Shown here: piece by piece, positions 8,079-19,111 of the stretch | Numbering within the stretch: the stretch's first letter is position 1 | How the letters are laid out: each line of letters starts with the position of its first letter | Origin: Gemmatimonadota bacterium | GTDB taxonomy: Bacteria; Gemmatimonadota; Gemmatimonadetes; Gemmatimonadales; GWC2-71-9 | Direction: 5' to 3' | Assembly: GCA_011390645.1 (NCBI GenBank) | Contig: JAABRY010000012.1 | Span: 1-48,002, forward strand | DNA length: 48,002 bases | Translations under genes and position numbers: made by a program | The notes under the pieces: model-generated | What the model saw: the letters and a program-made list of their open reading frames with translations, nothing else | Told to the model about the DNA's origin: nothing | Databases searched by the model: none

Positions 8079-9362
8079 ATGCCTCCTCGTTTCGTGGTCA
8101 CCGGCGGAAGCCGGCTCTCCGGTCGGATTCGTCCCGCTGGCAACAAGAACGCCGCGCTCCCGGTCATCGCCGCGACGCTGCTCGCGGATGGTCCGGTCCA
8201 GCTCCGGAACATCCCGCGGATCCGTGATGTCGAGACGCTGCTCGAGATCCTCATGGATCTGGGCGCCAGTGTCACCTGGGGCGAGGGTGGCGATCTCGCG
8301 ATCGACACGCGCTCCGTGCGGCCGAAGCCACTCGATCCGGTGCTCTGTGCCCGCATTCGCGCCTCGATCCTGCTGGCGGGTCCCCTCCTCGCGCGGTTCG
8401 GGTCGGTGACCTTGCCCCCCCCAGGTGGCGATGTGATCGGCCGCCGCCGCATCGACACGCACTTTCTCGCCCTGGAGCGGCTCGGTGCGCGGGTCACCGT
8501 GGGGGATCGCTACGAGATCGAAGCCAAGCACCTGACCGGTGCCGACATCTTCCTCGATGAACCCAGCGTGACAGGGACCGAGAACGCCCTCATGGCCGCG
8601 GTGATGGCCAAGGGCCGCACGGTCCTGCGCAATGCGGCCGCGGAGCCCCACGTCCAGGACACCGCGCGCGTCCTCGTGGCGATGGGCGCCCATATCGAGG
8701 GCATTGGTTCCAACACCTACACGATCGAGGGCGGTCTCCCCCTCGGCGGGGCAGAATACGAGATCGGCCCCGATCACATCGAAATCGGGTCGTTCATCGG
8801 CCTCGCGGCGGTGACCGATGGGGACGTGACGATCGAGGGTGTCCGCGGGGACGACCTTCGCTCCACACTCCTCGGCTTCGAACGCCTGGGCGTCACCCCG
8901 CGACTCGACGGCACGGACCTGATCATCAGTCACGGTCAGGAACGCCGTGTGCGCCCCGATCTCGGTGGCCATGTCCCCAAGCTCGAAGACGGGCCGTGGC
9001 CGGCCTTCCCGGCGGACGTGATGTCCATCGCCATCGTCACGGCTACCCAGTGCGAGGGAATGGTCCTCATCCACGAAAAGATGTTCGAGTCGCGGCTCTT
9101 CTTCGTGGACAAGCTGATCGGGATGGGCGCCCGAATCGTGCTCTGCGATCCGCATCGCGCCGTTATCAGCGGGCCGGCCCGTCTGCGCGGCGGCAAGGTG
9201 GAGTCGCCGGACATTCGGGCGGGGATGGCGATGCTGCTCGCCGCACTTGCCGCCGAGGGTACCAGTACGATCCACAACATCGGACAGATCGAACGCGGCT
9301 ACCAGAATATCGACCAGCGACTCCGCGCCCTCGGGGCGCAGATCGAGCGCATTGACGACTGA
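8079..9362 (+). CDS. murA: UDP-N-acetylglucosamine 1-carboxyvinyltransferase, Asp-type active site
   Basis: First committed step of peptidoglycan synthesis: transfers enolpyruvate from PEP to UDP-GlcNAc in the cytoplasm. The 427 residues span the complete EPSP-synthase-like double fold. Landmarks: GGSRLSGRIRPAGNKNAALP with the catalytic Lys, RASILLAGPLLARFG, the mobile loop, VTGTENALMAAVMAKG, and FPADVMS. The loop residue that is Cys115 in E. coli (GGCTIG) is Asp118 here (GGDVIG; GAT at 8430-8432). This Cys-to-Asp change is known from fosfomycin-insensitive MurA enzymes such as the mycobacterial one. GGAG lies 10 bases before the ATG. It is divergent from the DUF948-like gene. Confidence 0.97.
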   Translation: MPPRFVVTGGSRLSGRIRPAGNKNAALPVIAATLLADGPVQLRNIPRIRDVETLLEILMDLGASVTWGEGGDLAIDTRSVRPKPLDPVLCARIRASILLAGPLLARFGSVTLPPPGGDVIGRRRIDTHFLALERLGARVTVGDRYEIEAKHLTGADIFLDEPSVTGTENALMAAVMAKGRTVLRNAAAEPHVQDTARVLVAMGAHIEGIGSNTYTIEGGLPLGGAEYEIGPDHIEIGSFIGLAAVTDGDVTIEGVRGDDLRSTLLGFERLGVTPRLDGTDLIISHGQERRVRPDLGGHVPKLEDGPWPAFPADVMSIAIVTATQCEGMVLIHEKMFESRLFFVDKLIGMGARIVLCDPHRAVISGPARLRGGKVESPDIRAGMAMLLAALAAEGTSTIHNIGQIERGYQNIDQRLRALGAQIERIDD

Positions 9363-10113
9363 CGAACGGCGGCTCCCTGGCGACGTGCCCCGCTGGGAAA
9401 TTCCCGAGTGGCGGGAACGGTACGGGGTGGTGGCCGGCATCACGGGGCGGGGCAGTGGACCGGAGCCGTTCGACCTTGGGCTCTGGACCACCGCGCCGGT
9501 GGGTGAGGTCATGGCCCGATGGCGCGCCCTTCGCGCCAGCATGCCCGAGTGCCCGGCCCAGGTCCTCGCACATCAGGTCCACGGCGATCGTGTCCTCTGG
9601 CACACCGGCCCCACCGCTGGTTGGTCGATCCACGACGACGCGGATGGCCATGCCACCGCTGCACGGGGGCTCCTCCTGCTGGTGACGGTGGCCGACTGCG
9701 TACCCGTCTATCTCCTGGCCCCACGAAGCCGGACGATCGCCCTGCTGCATGCTGGGTGGCGAGGGACCGCGGCGGGGATCCTCGCCCGGGGAGTCGCCCT
9801 CCTCCAGGCGCAGAGCGGTGAGGGGCCGGACCAGCTCGTGCTGCACCTCGGGGTGAGTATCTCAGGGCCGTGCTACGAGGTCGGCGCCGAGGTGATGGCG
9901 GGGGTCGGGGAAGCCCATCCGGGCACCGGGCCGTGGCACCTCGATATCCGGGAGGTCCTCGCCCGCCAAGCGGCCGAGCTTGGCGTCAAGGAGGTCACCC
10001 GGTCGGGGCGGTGCGCTGCACGCGAGGCCGGCGATTTCTTCTCCCATCGCAGGAGTGGGGGGCGAGACGGCCGAATGGTGGCCTATCTGGGGCTTCCCGA
10101 GGTGGCTGGGTAG
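9352..10113 (+). CDS. pgeF: PgeF/YfiH (DUF152) family protein, peptidoglycan editing factor
   Basis: Member of the YfiH/laccase-domain family. E. coli PgeF removes wrongly incorporated L-Ser from UDP-MurNAc; relatives have purine nucleoside phosphorylase-like activity. Metal-site motifs are present: HQVHGDRVLW, VADCVPVYLL, LHAGWRGTAAGI and GVSISGPCYEVG. The start is uncertain: a TTG at 9352 inside the end of murA gives 253 residues, and a GTG at 9385 gives 242. Neither has a strong ribosome binding site. It directly follows murA, whose product pathway PgeF would proofread. Sequence beyond the murA overlap is clearly coding. Confidence 0.85.
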   Translation: MTTDERRLPGDVPRWEIPEWRERYGVVAGITGRGSGPEPFDLGLWTTAPVGEVMARWRALRASMPECPAQVLAHQVHGDRVLWHTGPTAGWSIHDDADGHATAARGLLLLVTVADCVPVYLLAPRSRTIALLHAGWRGTAAGILARGVALLQAQSGEGPDQLVLHLGVSISGPCYEVGAEVMAGVGEAHPGTGPWHLDIREVLARQAAELGVKEVTRSGRCAAREAGDFFSHRRSGGRDGRMVAYLGLPEVAG

Positions 10114-10135
10114 CGGTTCGGCGGCCCTGTACCCC

Positions 10136-10165
10136 TTGCCGTCCCTTGCCTGATGGAGATATCTT
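10136..10165 (+). promoter_or_regulatory. Candidate promoter of the rimP-nusA-infB operon
   Basis: TTGCCG at 10136-10141 and TATCTT at 10160-10165 are separated by 18 bases in the only sizeable gap before rimP. They lie upstream of the leader hairpin. Assignment is by eye from the sigma-70-type consensus. Confidence 0.35.
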
Positions 10166-10198
10166 CAGGTGCTGGGGCAACTTGCGTGTAGTTGGCGA

Positions 10199-10230
10199 GG
10201 TGTCGGGTTTCCCCGGCACCTTTGTTTTAT
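10199..10230 (+). terminator. Terminator-like hairpin (possible attenuator) in the rimP leader
   Basis: Nine-pair stem GGTGTCGGG / CCCGGCACC (one G-U pair) around a 4-base TTTC loop, followed directly by TTTGTTTTAT. This is the layout of an intrinsic terminator, ending about 16 bases before the rimP ATG. It could terminate pgeF transcripts. Because it lies between the candidate promoter and rimP, it could also attenuate the operon that encodes the termination factor NusA. Which role applies cannot be told from sequence alone. Confidence 0.65.
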
Positions 10231-10245
10231 CTGGAGTCACTGGTC

Positions 10246-10743
10246 ATGTCCCATCCGCTCCTGGAGCCGTCCGCGCTGGCGCCGATCATCGAGTCCCTCG
10301 GCTATGAGCTGGTGGACGTGCGAGTGACTGGGACACCAAAGCGGCATGCGGTGCGGATTCGGATGGACGTGCCGGGCGGTGGACGCCCAGGGCACGGGGT
10401 CAGTGCCGACGACTGCCGGCGTGTGTCACGTGAGCTGGAAGCGCAGCTCGAGGCTGCCGGTGCGGTCGCGGCGGAGTGGGAACTCGAAGTTTCGTCCCCC
10501 GGCATCGAGCGTCCGGTCCGCTTCGTCAGTCACTGGCGGCGCTATGTCGGACACGACGTTCGCCTGAAGGCGGCCGGCGTGAAGGGAAAGCCGAAGGCAA
10601 CCATCGTCGCCGTGCCGGACGACTTGCACGTTGCCTTGAATATTGACGGCTCGGTGGAGACCCTCCCCTTGGAGGCGATCCGAGAAGCCACACTGATCGT
10701 GGATTGGTCCACGTACGGGAAACGGGAAGCCGGAGAAGCCTGA
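10246..10743 (+). CDS. rimP: Ribosome maturation factor RimP
   Basis: Assists 30S subunit assembly in the cytoplasm. The 165 residues show the family pattern: PIIESLGYELVDVRV at the N-terminus, the RIRMD strand, SADDCRRVSRELEAQLE, and the conserved WELEVSSPGIERPVR before a C-terminal SH3-like domain. The ATG at 10246 is preferred because GGAG lies about 10 bases upstream; an in-frame ATG at 10192 lies before the leader hairpin and is unlikely. It is the first gene of the rimP-nusA-infB operon, and its TGA overlaps the nusA ATG (TGATG). Confidence 0.95.
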   Translation: MSHPLLEPSALAPIIESLGYELVDVRVTGTPKRHAVRIRMDVPGGGRPGHGVSADDCRRVSRELEAQLEAAGAVAAEWELEVSSPGIERPVRFVSHWRRYVGHDVRLKAAGVKGKPKATIVAVPDDLHVALNIDGSVETLPLEAIREATLIVDWSTYGKREAGEA

Positions 10744-12098
10744 TGGCGACATCACCCGACATGCTCGAAGCATTCCGCGAGCTTTCGAACGCGAAGCAGC
10801 TTGATCGTGCCGAGCTGCTCGACCTGTTGCGGGACGGCATCCACGCCGCCCTGATGCGCAAGTACGGCCCGAATGTCCGGTTCGAGCTCTCGGTCGACGA
10901 GACCACCGGCACGCTCTCCGTCATGCGCCTGCGCCAGGTGGTCGAGCAGGTCGAAGACGAGAGCGCCGAGGTGGCGCTGGAAGAGGCGCGTTTCGAGGAC
11001 CCCGACTTTCAGCCGGGGGACATGCTCGAAGAGGAGATCCCCTTCGAGGCCTTCGGGCGACTCGCGGTGCAGGCGGCCAAGCAACGCATCATCCAGCGGG
11101 TGCGTGAAGGGGAGCGCAATCGGATTCGCGAGGAATTCTCGCACAAGGTTGGCGAACTGCTCTCGGGCGAAATCCAGCAGGTCGAGCGCGGCAAGTTCGT
11201 GCTGATGCTGAATCGCTTCCGCGAGGCCGAGGCGATCATTCCGTATCGGGACCAGAACCATCGTGAGCATTTTCATCAGGGTGACACCATCCGCGCGGTG
11301 CTGAAGCGGATCGAGGAGACGCCGAAGGGCCCGCGTCTGATTCTGTCGCGTGCCGATCCGTTGTTCGTGAAGGCGCTGTTCAAGCTCGAGGTGCCCGAGA
11401 TCCAGCAGGGCATCGTCGAGATCCGTGGCATCGCGCGCGAGGCCGGCAGCCGCACCAAGGTGGCGGTGATCTCCCGTGATGATGCGATCGATCCGGTGGG
11501 TGCGTGCGTCGGCCTCAAGGGATCTCGCGTGCAGGCCATCGTCAATGAGCTCGGTGGCGAGCGCATCGACATCGTGCCATGGTCACCCGATCCGGAGCGC
11601 TTTGCCAAGCTGGCGCTCGCGCCGGCACGCGTTGCCAAGGTGTTCAGCGATGTGGCCACGCGCACCATCAACGCCGTCGTCGATGAGGACCAGCTCTCGC
11701 TGGCGATCGGTCGCAACGGGCAGAACGTGCGCCTGGCGTCGGAACTCACCGGCTGGAAGCTCGATCTCTACTCCAGTCGTGAGTGGTTGGAGCGTGGTGG
11801 AGAGGGGCCGCTGTTCTCCTCGCTGTCAGGGGAGGAGGACGACGACACGCCTCGCGTGCCGCTCGCCCAGCTTGAGGGTGTCTCGCCCGAGCTCGTGGCC
11901 CTCCTCGATGCGGCCGGCTACACCGCGCTGAACGATGTCCTCGACCTCGAGCCGGAAGAGATCGCCAAGATCCCTGGCATGACGTCCGGGACCGCCGAAG
12001 AGTTGGTGCGCTTCCTCGCCGAGTTGACCGAGGAAGAGGATGAGGCCGAGGAGGCCCCGACGCCGGAGCCGGTTGCCGACGAGCCGCCGGCGGTCTGA
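10743..12098 (+). CDS. nusA: Transcription termination/antitermination factor NusA
   Basis: RNA polymerase-binding factor controlling pausing, termination and antitermination. The 451-residue protein has the NusA N-terminal domain (about 1-125), an S1 domain (about 130-205, GEIQQVERGKFVLML), then KH1/KH2 (REAGSRTKVAV, DPVGACVGLKGSRVQAIVNELGGERIDIV, IGRNGQNVRLASELTGW). An acidic C-terminal helix-hairpin-helix segment follows (LLDAAGYTALNDVLDLEP...IPGMTSGTAEELV), with one such repeat only. The ATG sits in the rimP stop. The usual ylxR neighbour is absent after it; the L7Ae-like gene follows two bases later. Confidence 0.97.
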   Translation: MATSPDMLEAFRELSNAKQLDRAELLDLLRDGIHAALMRKYGPNVRFELSVDETTGTLSVMRLRQVVEQVEDESAEVALEEARFEDPDFQPGDMLEEEIPFEAFGRLAVQAAKQRIIQRVREGERNRIREEFSHKVGELLSGEIQQVERGKFVLMLNRFREAEAIIPYRDQNHREHFHQGDTIRAVLKRIEETPKGPRLILSRADPLFVKALFKLEVPEIQQGIVEIRGIAREAGSRTKVAVISRDDAIDPVGACVGLKGSRVQAIVNELGGERIDIVPWSPDPERFAKLALAPARVAKVFSDVATRTINAVVDEDQLSLAIGRNGQNVRLASELTGWKLDLYSSREWLERGGEGPLFSSLSGEEDDDTPRVPLAQLEGVSPELVALLDAAGYTALNDVLDLEPEEIAKIPGMTSGTAEELVRFLAELTEEEDEAEEAPTPEPVADEPPAV

Positions 12099-12099
12099 G

Positions 12100-12417
12100 G
12101 TGTCCTTCGAGCGCCTGCTGGCCCTCCTGGGGCTGGGTGAGCGCGGAGGACGCGTGGTGATCGGGGTGGACGGCACCCGAGCGGTGCTGCAGCGGGGAGA
12201 TTGCGCGGTGGTGGTGTTGGCGAGTGATGCGTCACCCCGCGCGAAGGACAAAGTGGTGGCGCTGGCGGCAGGGAAGGGGGTCGTGGTGATCCCCGGGCCG
12301 ACGGCGGATGAACTGGGGGCTCGCCTTGGGCGGCCGCCAGTGCACGTGGTGGCGGTACGGGATCGGGCGCTGGCGGCAGGATTGCTGGCGGCGCACACGG
12401 CCCGCGACGGGACCTGA
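12100..12417 (+). CDS. L7Ae/L30e-like RNA-binding protein (YlxQ type)
   Basis: Small protein of 105 residues at the ylxQ position between nusA and infB. The pattern is that of the L7Ae/L30e/Gadd45 fold: a first helix ERLLALLGLGERGG, the strand VVIGVDGTRAVLQRGD, the strand AVVVLASDASPRAKDKVVALA, then VVVIPGPTADELGARLG. YlxQ homologues bind kink-turn RNA; this is known for the family and not shown here. The GTG at 12100, one base after the nusA stop, is the only good start at the domain boundary. The ribosome binding site is weak. Confidence 0.8.
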   Translation: MSFERLLALLGLGERGGRVVIGVDGTRAVLQRGDCAVVVLASDASPRAKDKVVALAAGKGVVVIPGPTADELGARLGRPPVHVVAVRDRALAAGLLAAHTARDGT

Positions 12418-12429
12418 CGGAGGAGTTGA

Positions 12430-15249
<2,820 letters not shown>

Positions 15250-15252
15250 GGG

Positions 15253-15627
15253 ATGGCCGGCAAGGGTCCGTCCCGCCGGCCGGAACAGGTGGCCGAGCAG
15301 ATCCGCGCGCTGGTCGCGGAAGCCCTGCTCCGCGGCGAAGTGCGCGACCCACGGGTCAGCATGGTCACCGTGAGTGGCGTCGAGGTGACGCGGGATCTTT
15401 CGGTCGCCACGATCCGTGTCGTCCCTGCGGGCGAGGACGAGGACGAGCGGGCCGCGGCCATCGAGGGCTTGCAGAGCGCAGCCGGGTACCTGCGGCGGAT
15501 CGTCGCCAAGGAGATCACGACGCGCGGTGTGCCGGAGTTGCGGTTCGTGCGGGACGTGGGGCATGACCACGCGCTGCAGATCGATCGGCTGTTTGCCGAC
15601 CTGAAGCGCGAGGAGGAGGCCTCCTGA
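15253..15627 (+). CDS. rbfA: 30S ribosome-binding factor RbfA
   Basis: Late 30S assembly factor with a KH-like fold, 124 residues. Family features: RPEQVAEQIRALVAEALLRGEVRDPR, VTVSGVEVTRDLSVATIRVVP, and the C-terminal PELRFVRDVGHDHALQIDRLF. It starts three bases after infB. Its 3' end (GAGGAGGAGG) doubles as a strong ribosome binding site for truB, whose start overlaps this stop. Confidence 0.96.
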   Translation: MAGKGPSRRPEQVAEQIRALVAEALLRGEVRDPRVSMVTVSGVEVTRDLSVATIRVVPAGEDEDERAAAIEGLQSAAGYLRRIVAKEITTRGVPELRFVRDVGHDHALQIDRLFADLKREEEAS

Positions 15628-16481
15628 TCGGAGGACTGCTCATTGACAAGCCGGTGGGGTGGACGTCGCACGATGTGGTCGCGGTGGTCCGTCGCCAGCT
15701 CGGCACGCGCGCCGTGGGGCACGCGGGAACGCTCGATCCGTTCGCGACCGGTTTGCTGGTCGTGCTTGTGGGGCGCGCCACGCGGCTGGCCCGGTTCGTC
15801 GAGTCGGAGGCGAAGGACTATGAGGCGGTGATCCGCTTCGGGACCGCGACCGACACCGAGGATGGCACGGGCGCGGTGATAGCCACCGCGGAGCCCGCGA
15901 AGTGGCCGAGCCACGACGAAGTGGTGACGGCGCTCGATGCGATGGTGGGCACCCGGGACCAACGCCCGCCCGCGTACTCGGCGAAACATGTGGGGGGGGC
16001 ACGCAGTTACGCCTTGGCCCGCGCCGGCCGAGCAGTGGAGTTGGCACCGGTCCCCGTGACGATTCATGCGGCACACGTGCGCGACTGGACGCCACCGGAT
16101 TGCACGGTGACGGCACGCGTGGGGAAGGGGACGTACCTGCGGGCGATGGCGCGCGACCTCGGCGAGGCGCTGGGCATCCCGGCGCACTGCGCGGAGCTCC
16201 GGCGCACCGCGATCGGACCGTTCCGTGTGGAGGACGCGATCGCGCCCTCAGAGGCGAGTGCCGCCGCGCTGCGGCCAGCCGCTGCCATGGTGCGGCACCT
16301 CCAGCAGGTCGTGCTCGATGTGGCAGGGTGCAGGGAGGTGGGCTTCGGACGCGCGGTGTCGCGAGACACCGACATGCAGGGACCGGCAGCGTTGCTCGGT
16401 GATGATGGCCGCCTGGTGGCGATCGCCGAGGCGGCCGAGACCGGATGGCAGCCGGTGGTGGTGCTGGAGCCGGCCGCGTGA
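15624..16481 (+). CDS. truB: tRNA pseudouridine(55) synthase TruB, probable CTG start
   Basis: Makes pseudouridine 55 in the tRNA T loop. The core is clear: GGLLIDKPVGWTSHDVV, then GHAGTLDPFATGLL with the catalytic Asp (residue 38 from the proposed start), DTEDGTG, RPPAYSAKHVGG and GTYLRAMARDLGEALG. The conserved GGLLIDKP lies upstream of the first GTG (15654). Between the in-frame TGA at 15564 and that motif there is no ATG, GTG or TTG. CTG at 15624 overlaps the rbfA TGA, lies about five bases after GGAGG, and gives 285 residues; ATT at 15642, with its own GGAGG, would lose the motif. Start assignment is inference; gene identity is firm. Confidence 0.93.
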   Translation: MIGGLLIDKPVGWTSHDVVAVVRRQLGTRAVGHAGTLDPFATGLLVVLVGRATRLARFVESEAKDYEAVIRFGTATDTEDGTGAVIATAEPAKWPSHDEVVTALDAMVGTRDQRPPAYSAKHVGGARSYALARAGRAVELAPVPVTIHAAHVRDWTPPDCTVTARVGKGTYLRAMARDLGEALGIPAHCAELRRTAIGPFRVEDAIAPSEASAAALRPAAAMVRHLQQVVLDVAGCREVGFGRAVSRDTDMQGPAALLGDDGRLVAIAEAAETGWQPVVVLEPAA

Positions 16482-17428
16482 TTGCGCCGCTCGGCATCGG
16501 GTCGGGCAGCGTCGTGACGGTGGGCACCTTCGACGGCGTGCATCTCGGGCATCGTGCGGTGCTCGAGGAGATTGCCCGCCGCGCGCGCATCGCTGGCAGG
16601 ATGAGCGTCCTGGTGACGTTCGAGCCGCACCCGTTGGCCGTGGTCAATCCGGCCGCGGCGCCGCCCCGACTGACCACGGCGGCAGAGCGGTTGGAACTGC
16701 TGGCGATGAGCGCAGTGGACCGCGTGTTGGTGCTGGAGTTCAATCGTGCGATGGCGGCGTTGACACCCGCGGAGTTCGTCGATCAGGTGTTGATCGCCCA
16801 TTGCGGGATGCAGGAGTTGGTGATCGGGCATGACCACGGCTTCGGTCGCGGGCGCAGCGGGGATGTCGACACGCTACGCGCCCTTGGCACCGAACGCGGC
16901 TTCCCGGTGGATGTCGTCCCGGCGGTGACGCCGGACGGCGGAGGGGCGATCAGCAGCACGAGGATCCGGCGTGCCATTGCCGGGGGGGATCTCGAGTCTG
17001 CCGCGCAGTGGTTGGGCCGTCGGTATGGCGTGATGGCACCGGTGGAACGCGGGGAGGCACGGGGACGAACGATTGGCGTCCCCACCCTCAATCTCGCCAT
17101 CCCGGCCGGCAAGCTCTTGCCACCGGACGGTGTGTGGGCAGTGACAGTGGAGACCCCTGCCGGTCGGTTCGGCGGGATGATGAATCAGGGGCATCGACCG
17201 ACGTTTGATGACGGCCGGCGCCTGCTGGAAGTCCACCTCTTCGGCTTCGAGGGGGACCTGTACGACCGGTGGGTGCGCGTCGACTGGATTGCGCCCCTCC
17301 GTCCGATCCACCGCTTCGATGGGGTGGATGCCCTCCGGCGGCAGCTGGAGGTGGATCGTAGAAGTGCACGGGCCGCTGTGGCTCTCGTGCACCCGGACCT
17401 TGACGCGCCACGCACGGCGCCCGAGTGA
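16478..17428 (+). CDS. ribF: Bifunctional riboflavin kinase/FAD synthetase
   Basis: Converts riboflavin to FMN and FAD. The 316 residues carry an N-terminal nucleotidyltransferase domain (VGTFDGVHLGHRAVL with the HxGH motif, TFEPHP, IGHDHGFGRGRSG, ISSTRIRRAIAGGD) and a C-terminal flavokinase domain (GRTIGVPTLNLA, PDGVWAV, GGMMNQGHRPTF, LEVHLFGFEGDLYD). The GTG at 16478 overlaps the truB TGA (GTGA). It ends just before secD, ending the translation-related run. Confidence 0.96.
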   Translation: MIAPLGIGSGSVVTVGTFDGVHLGHRAVLEEIARRARIAGRMSVLVTFEPHPLAVVNPAAAPPRLTTAAERLELLAMSAVDRVLVLEFNRAMAALTPAEFVDQVLIAHCGMQELVIGHDHGFGRGRSGDVDTLRALGTERGFPVDVVPAVTPDGGGAISSTRIRRAIAGGDLESAAQWLGRRYGVMAPVERGEARGRTIGVPTLNLAIPAGKLLPPDGVWAVTVETPAGRFGGMMNQGHRPTFDDGRRLLEVHLFGFEGDLYDRWVRVDWIAPLRPIHRFDGVDALRRQLEVDRRSARAAVALVHPDLDAPRTAPE

Positions 17429-17430
17429 CG

Positions 17431-19104
17431 ATGTTCGCTTCGCTTCGCAACCGCGCTCTCGTGATCGTAGCCCTCATGGCGCTGTCGATCTTCTCTCTCT
17501 TCCCCCGTCAGGTCACGGAGCGCCAACGCGCGCCCGATGGCACGATGCAGGACGTCCAAGTGACACGGGTGCCGCTCAAGCGCGGCCTCGACCTGCAGGG
17601 AGGAATGCACCTCGGCCTCGAGCTGGACCAGAGCGACAAGGTCTCGGCCGATCCCGCTCGGGATCTCGAGCTCGCACTGACCGTCCTGCGCAAGCGCATC
17701 GACGAATTCGGCGTGACCGAGCCTGTGATCCAGAAGGTCGGTGACGATCGGATCGTCGTCGAGCTGGCAGGGATCTCTGATCCCGTCCGCGCGAAGGCGA
17801 TCGTCGAGCAGGCTGCCTTCCTCGAGTTCCGGATCACGGACCGGTCGGGGGCGTTCGACAACGCCCTCGCCGCGATGGATCGCCAACTTGCGCAGATGGG
17901 GATTCGGGCTGCCGATGTCGGTGCCCCGACCCCGCAGACAGATCAGGTGACTGCGCTGCTCGGTGGGGGCGCTGACAGCGCCACCGACTCGACCGCGCAG
18001 GCAACCCCGGATGCGGCGCAGGCCCCGGCCGGTCCGGTCCTCCAGTCGTTGATCGTCCCAGCCGGTGCGGCCGGTTTCGAGCCGATGCCTGGCGAGTATG
18101 TCGTCGCAGAAAGCGCCTATCCGCGCGTGGACTCGCTCCTGCGTCTCCCCGAGATCCGTCGGCTGTGGCCGCGTGGTGTCGACTTGAAGTGGGCCCGCGC
18201 TGTCACGTCAGGGGGCACGGAATCCGTTCGCCTCCTGTATGCACTGGAAGAGACGCCGATCATCACCGGGGAACGCCTGGTGAGCGCGTCGGCGCAGCTC
18301 GATCCCCTCAGCAACCGGCCGCTGGTGGTCTTCAATCTCGATCGGGCGGGTGCGCGACGCTTCGGGGCCGAGACGGGCAACCATGTCGGTGACTACATGG
18401 CGATCGTGCTTGACGGCTATGTACAGGGACGTCCGCCGATCATCCAATCGCGGATCGATCGCACCGGGCAGATCGAGCTCAGTGGTCGCTCGATTCAGGA
18501 AGCCCAGGACCTCGCGCTGACGCTGAGTGCCGGCGCGCTGCCGATTCCGCTCAAGATCGTTGAAGATCGTCAGGTGCTTGCCTCGCTCGGCGAGGACTCG
18601 ATCCGTGGCGCCACGATTGCTGGCCTCGTCGGCACCGTACTGGTGGTGCTGATCATGATCGTGTACTACCGCATGGCAGGTGTGCTCGCGGTGGTTGCCC
18701 TCTCGCTCTACCTGCTCTTCACGCTGGGCGGTCTGGCTGCGATTGATGCCACGCTGACGTTGCCCGGACTCGCCGGTCTCGTGCTCTCGATCGGCATGGC
18801 GGTCGACGCGAACGTGCTGATCTTCGAACGCATCCGGGAGGAACTCCTTGCCGGACGCACGGTGCGTGTCGCGGTGACCGAGGGCTTCCAGCACGCGATG
18901 AGTGCGATCGTGGACTCCAACGTCTCGACCGTGCTGACCGCGCTCTTCCTCTTCCAGTTCGGTACCGGACCGGTCCGCGGCTTCGCGGTCACGCTGATCA
19001 TGGGCATCATCGCCTCGATGTTCACCGCGATCTTCGTGACCCGCACGTTCTTCATGTACTGGCTTGAGCGGAAGCACGCCGCGGCCACCACCCTGAGCAT
19101 CTGA
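17431..19104 (+). CDS. secD: Protein translocase subunit SecD
   Basis: RND-type subunit that helps SecYEG complete protein export using proton motive force. The 557 residues have an N-terminal membrane helix (LVIVALMALSIFSLFP), a large periplasmic domain containing GLDLQGGMHLGLEL and an Ala/Pro/Thr-rich insert about residues 170-205, then five C-terminal helices with the conserved ATIAGLVGTVLVVLIMIVYY, GMAVDANVLIFERIREEL and TLIMGIIASMFTAIFVTR. The ATG at 17431 is preferred over an in-frame GTG at 17425 that overlaps the ribF stop. It forms a pair with secF. Confidence 0.96.
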   Translation: MFASLRNRALVIVALMALSIFSLFPRQVTERQRAPDGTMQDVQVTRVPLKRGLDLQGGMHLGLELDQSDKVSADPARDLELALTVLRKRIDEFGVTEPVIQKVGDDRIVVELAGISDPVRAKAIVEQAAFLEFRITDRSGAFDNALAAMDRQLAQMGIRAADVGAPTPQTDQVTALLGGGADSATDSTAQATPDAAQAPAGPVLQSLIVPAGAAGFEPMPGEYVVAESAYPRVDSLLRLPEIRRLWPRGVDLKWARAVTSGGTESVRLLYALEETPIITGERLVSASAQLDPLSNRPLVVFNLDRAGARRFGAETGNHVGDYMAIVLDGYVQGRPPIIQSRIDRTGQIELSGRSIQEAQDLALTLSAGALPIPLKIVEDRQVLASLGEDSIRGATIAGLVGTVLVVLIMIVYYRMAGVLAVVALSLYLLFTLGGLAAIDATLTLPGLAGLVLSIGMAVDANVLIFERIREELLAGRTVRVAVTEGFQHAMSAIVDSNVSTVLTALFLFQFGTGPVRGFAVTLIMGIIASMFTAIFVTRTFFMYWLERKHAAATTLSI

Positions 19105-19111
19105 CGGGCAT

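Noticed and set aside
7985-8497. N-terminal extension of the DUF948-like protein
   Set aside because: It is antisense to murA, and a good ribosome binding site precedes the ATG at 7984.
8013-9542. 509-residue open frame on the minus strand across murA
   Set aside because: Antisense shadow; murA is intact on the plus strand.
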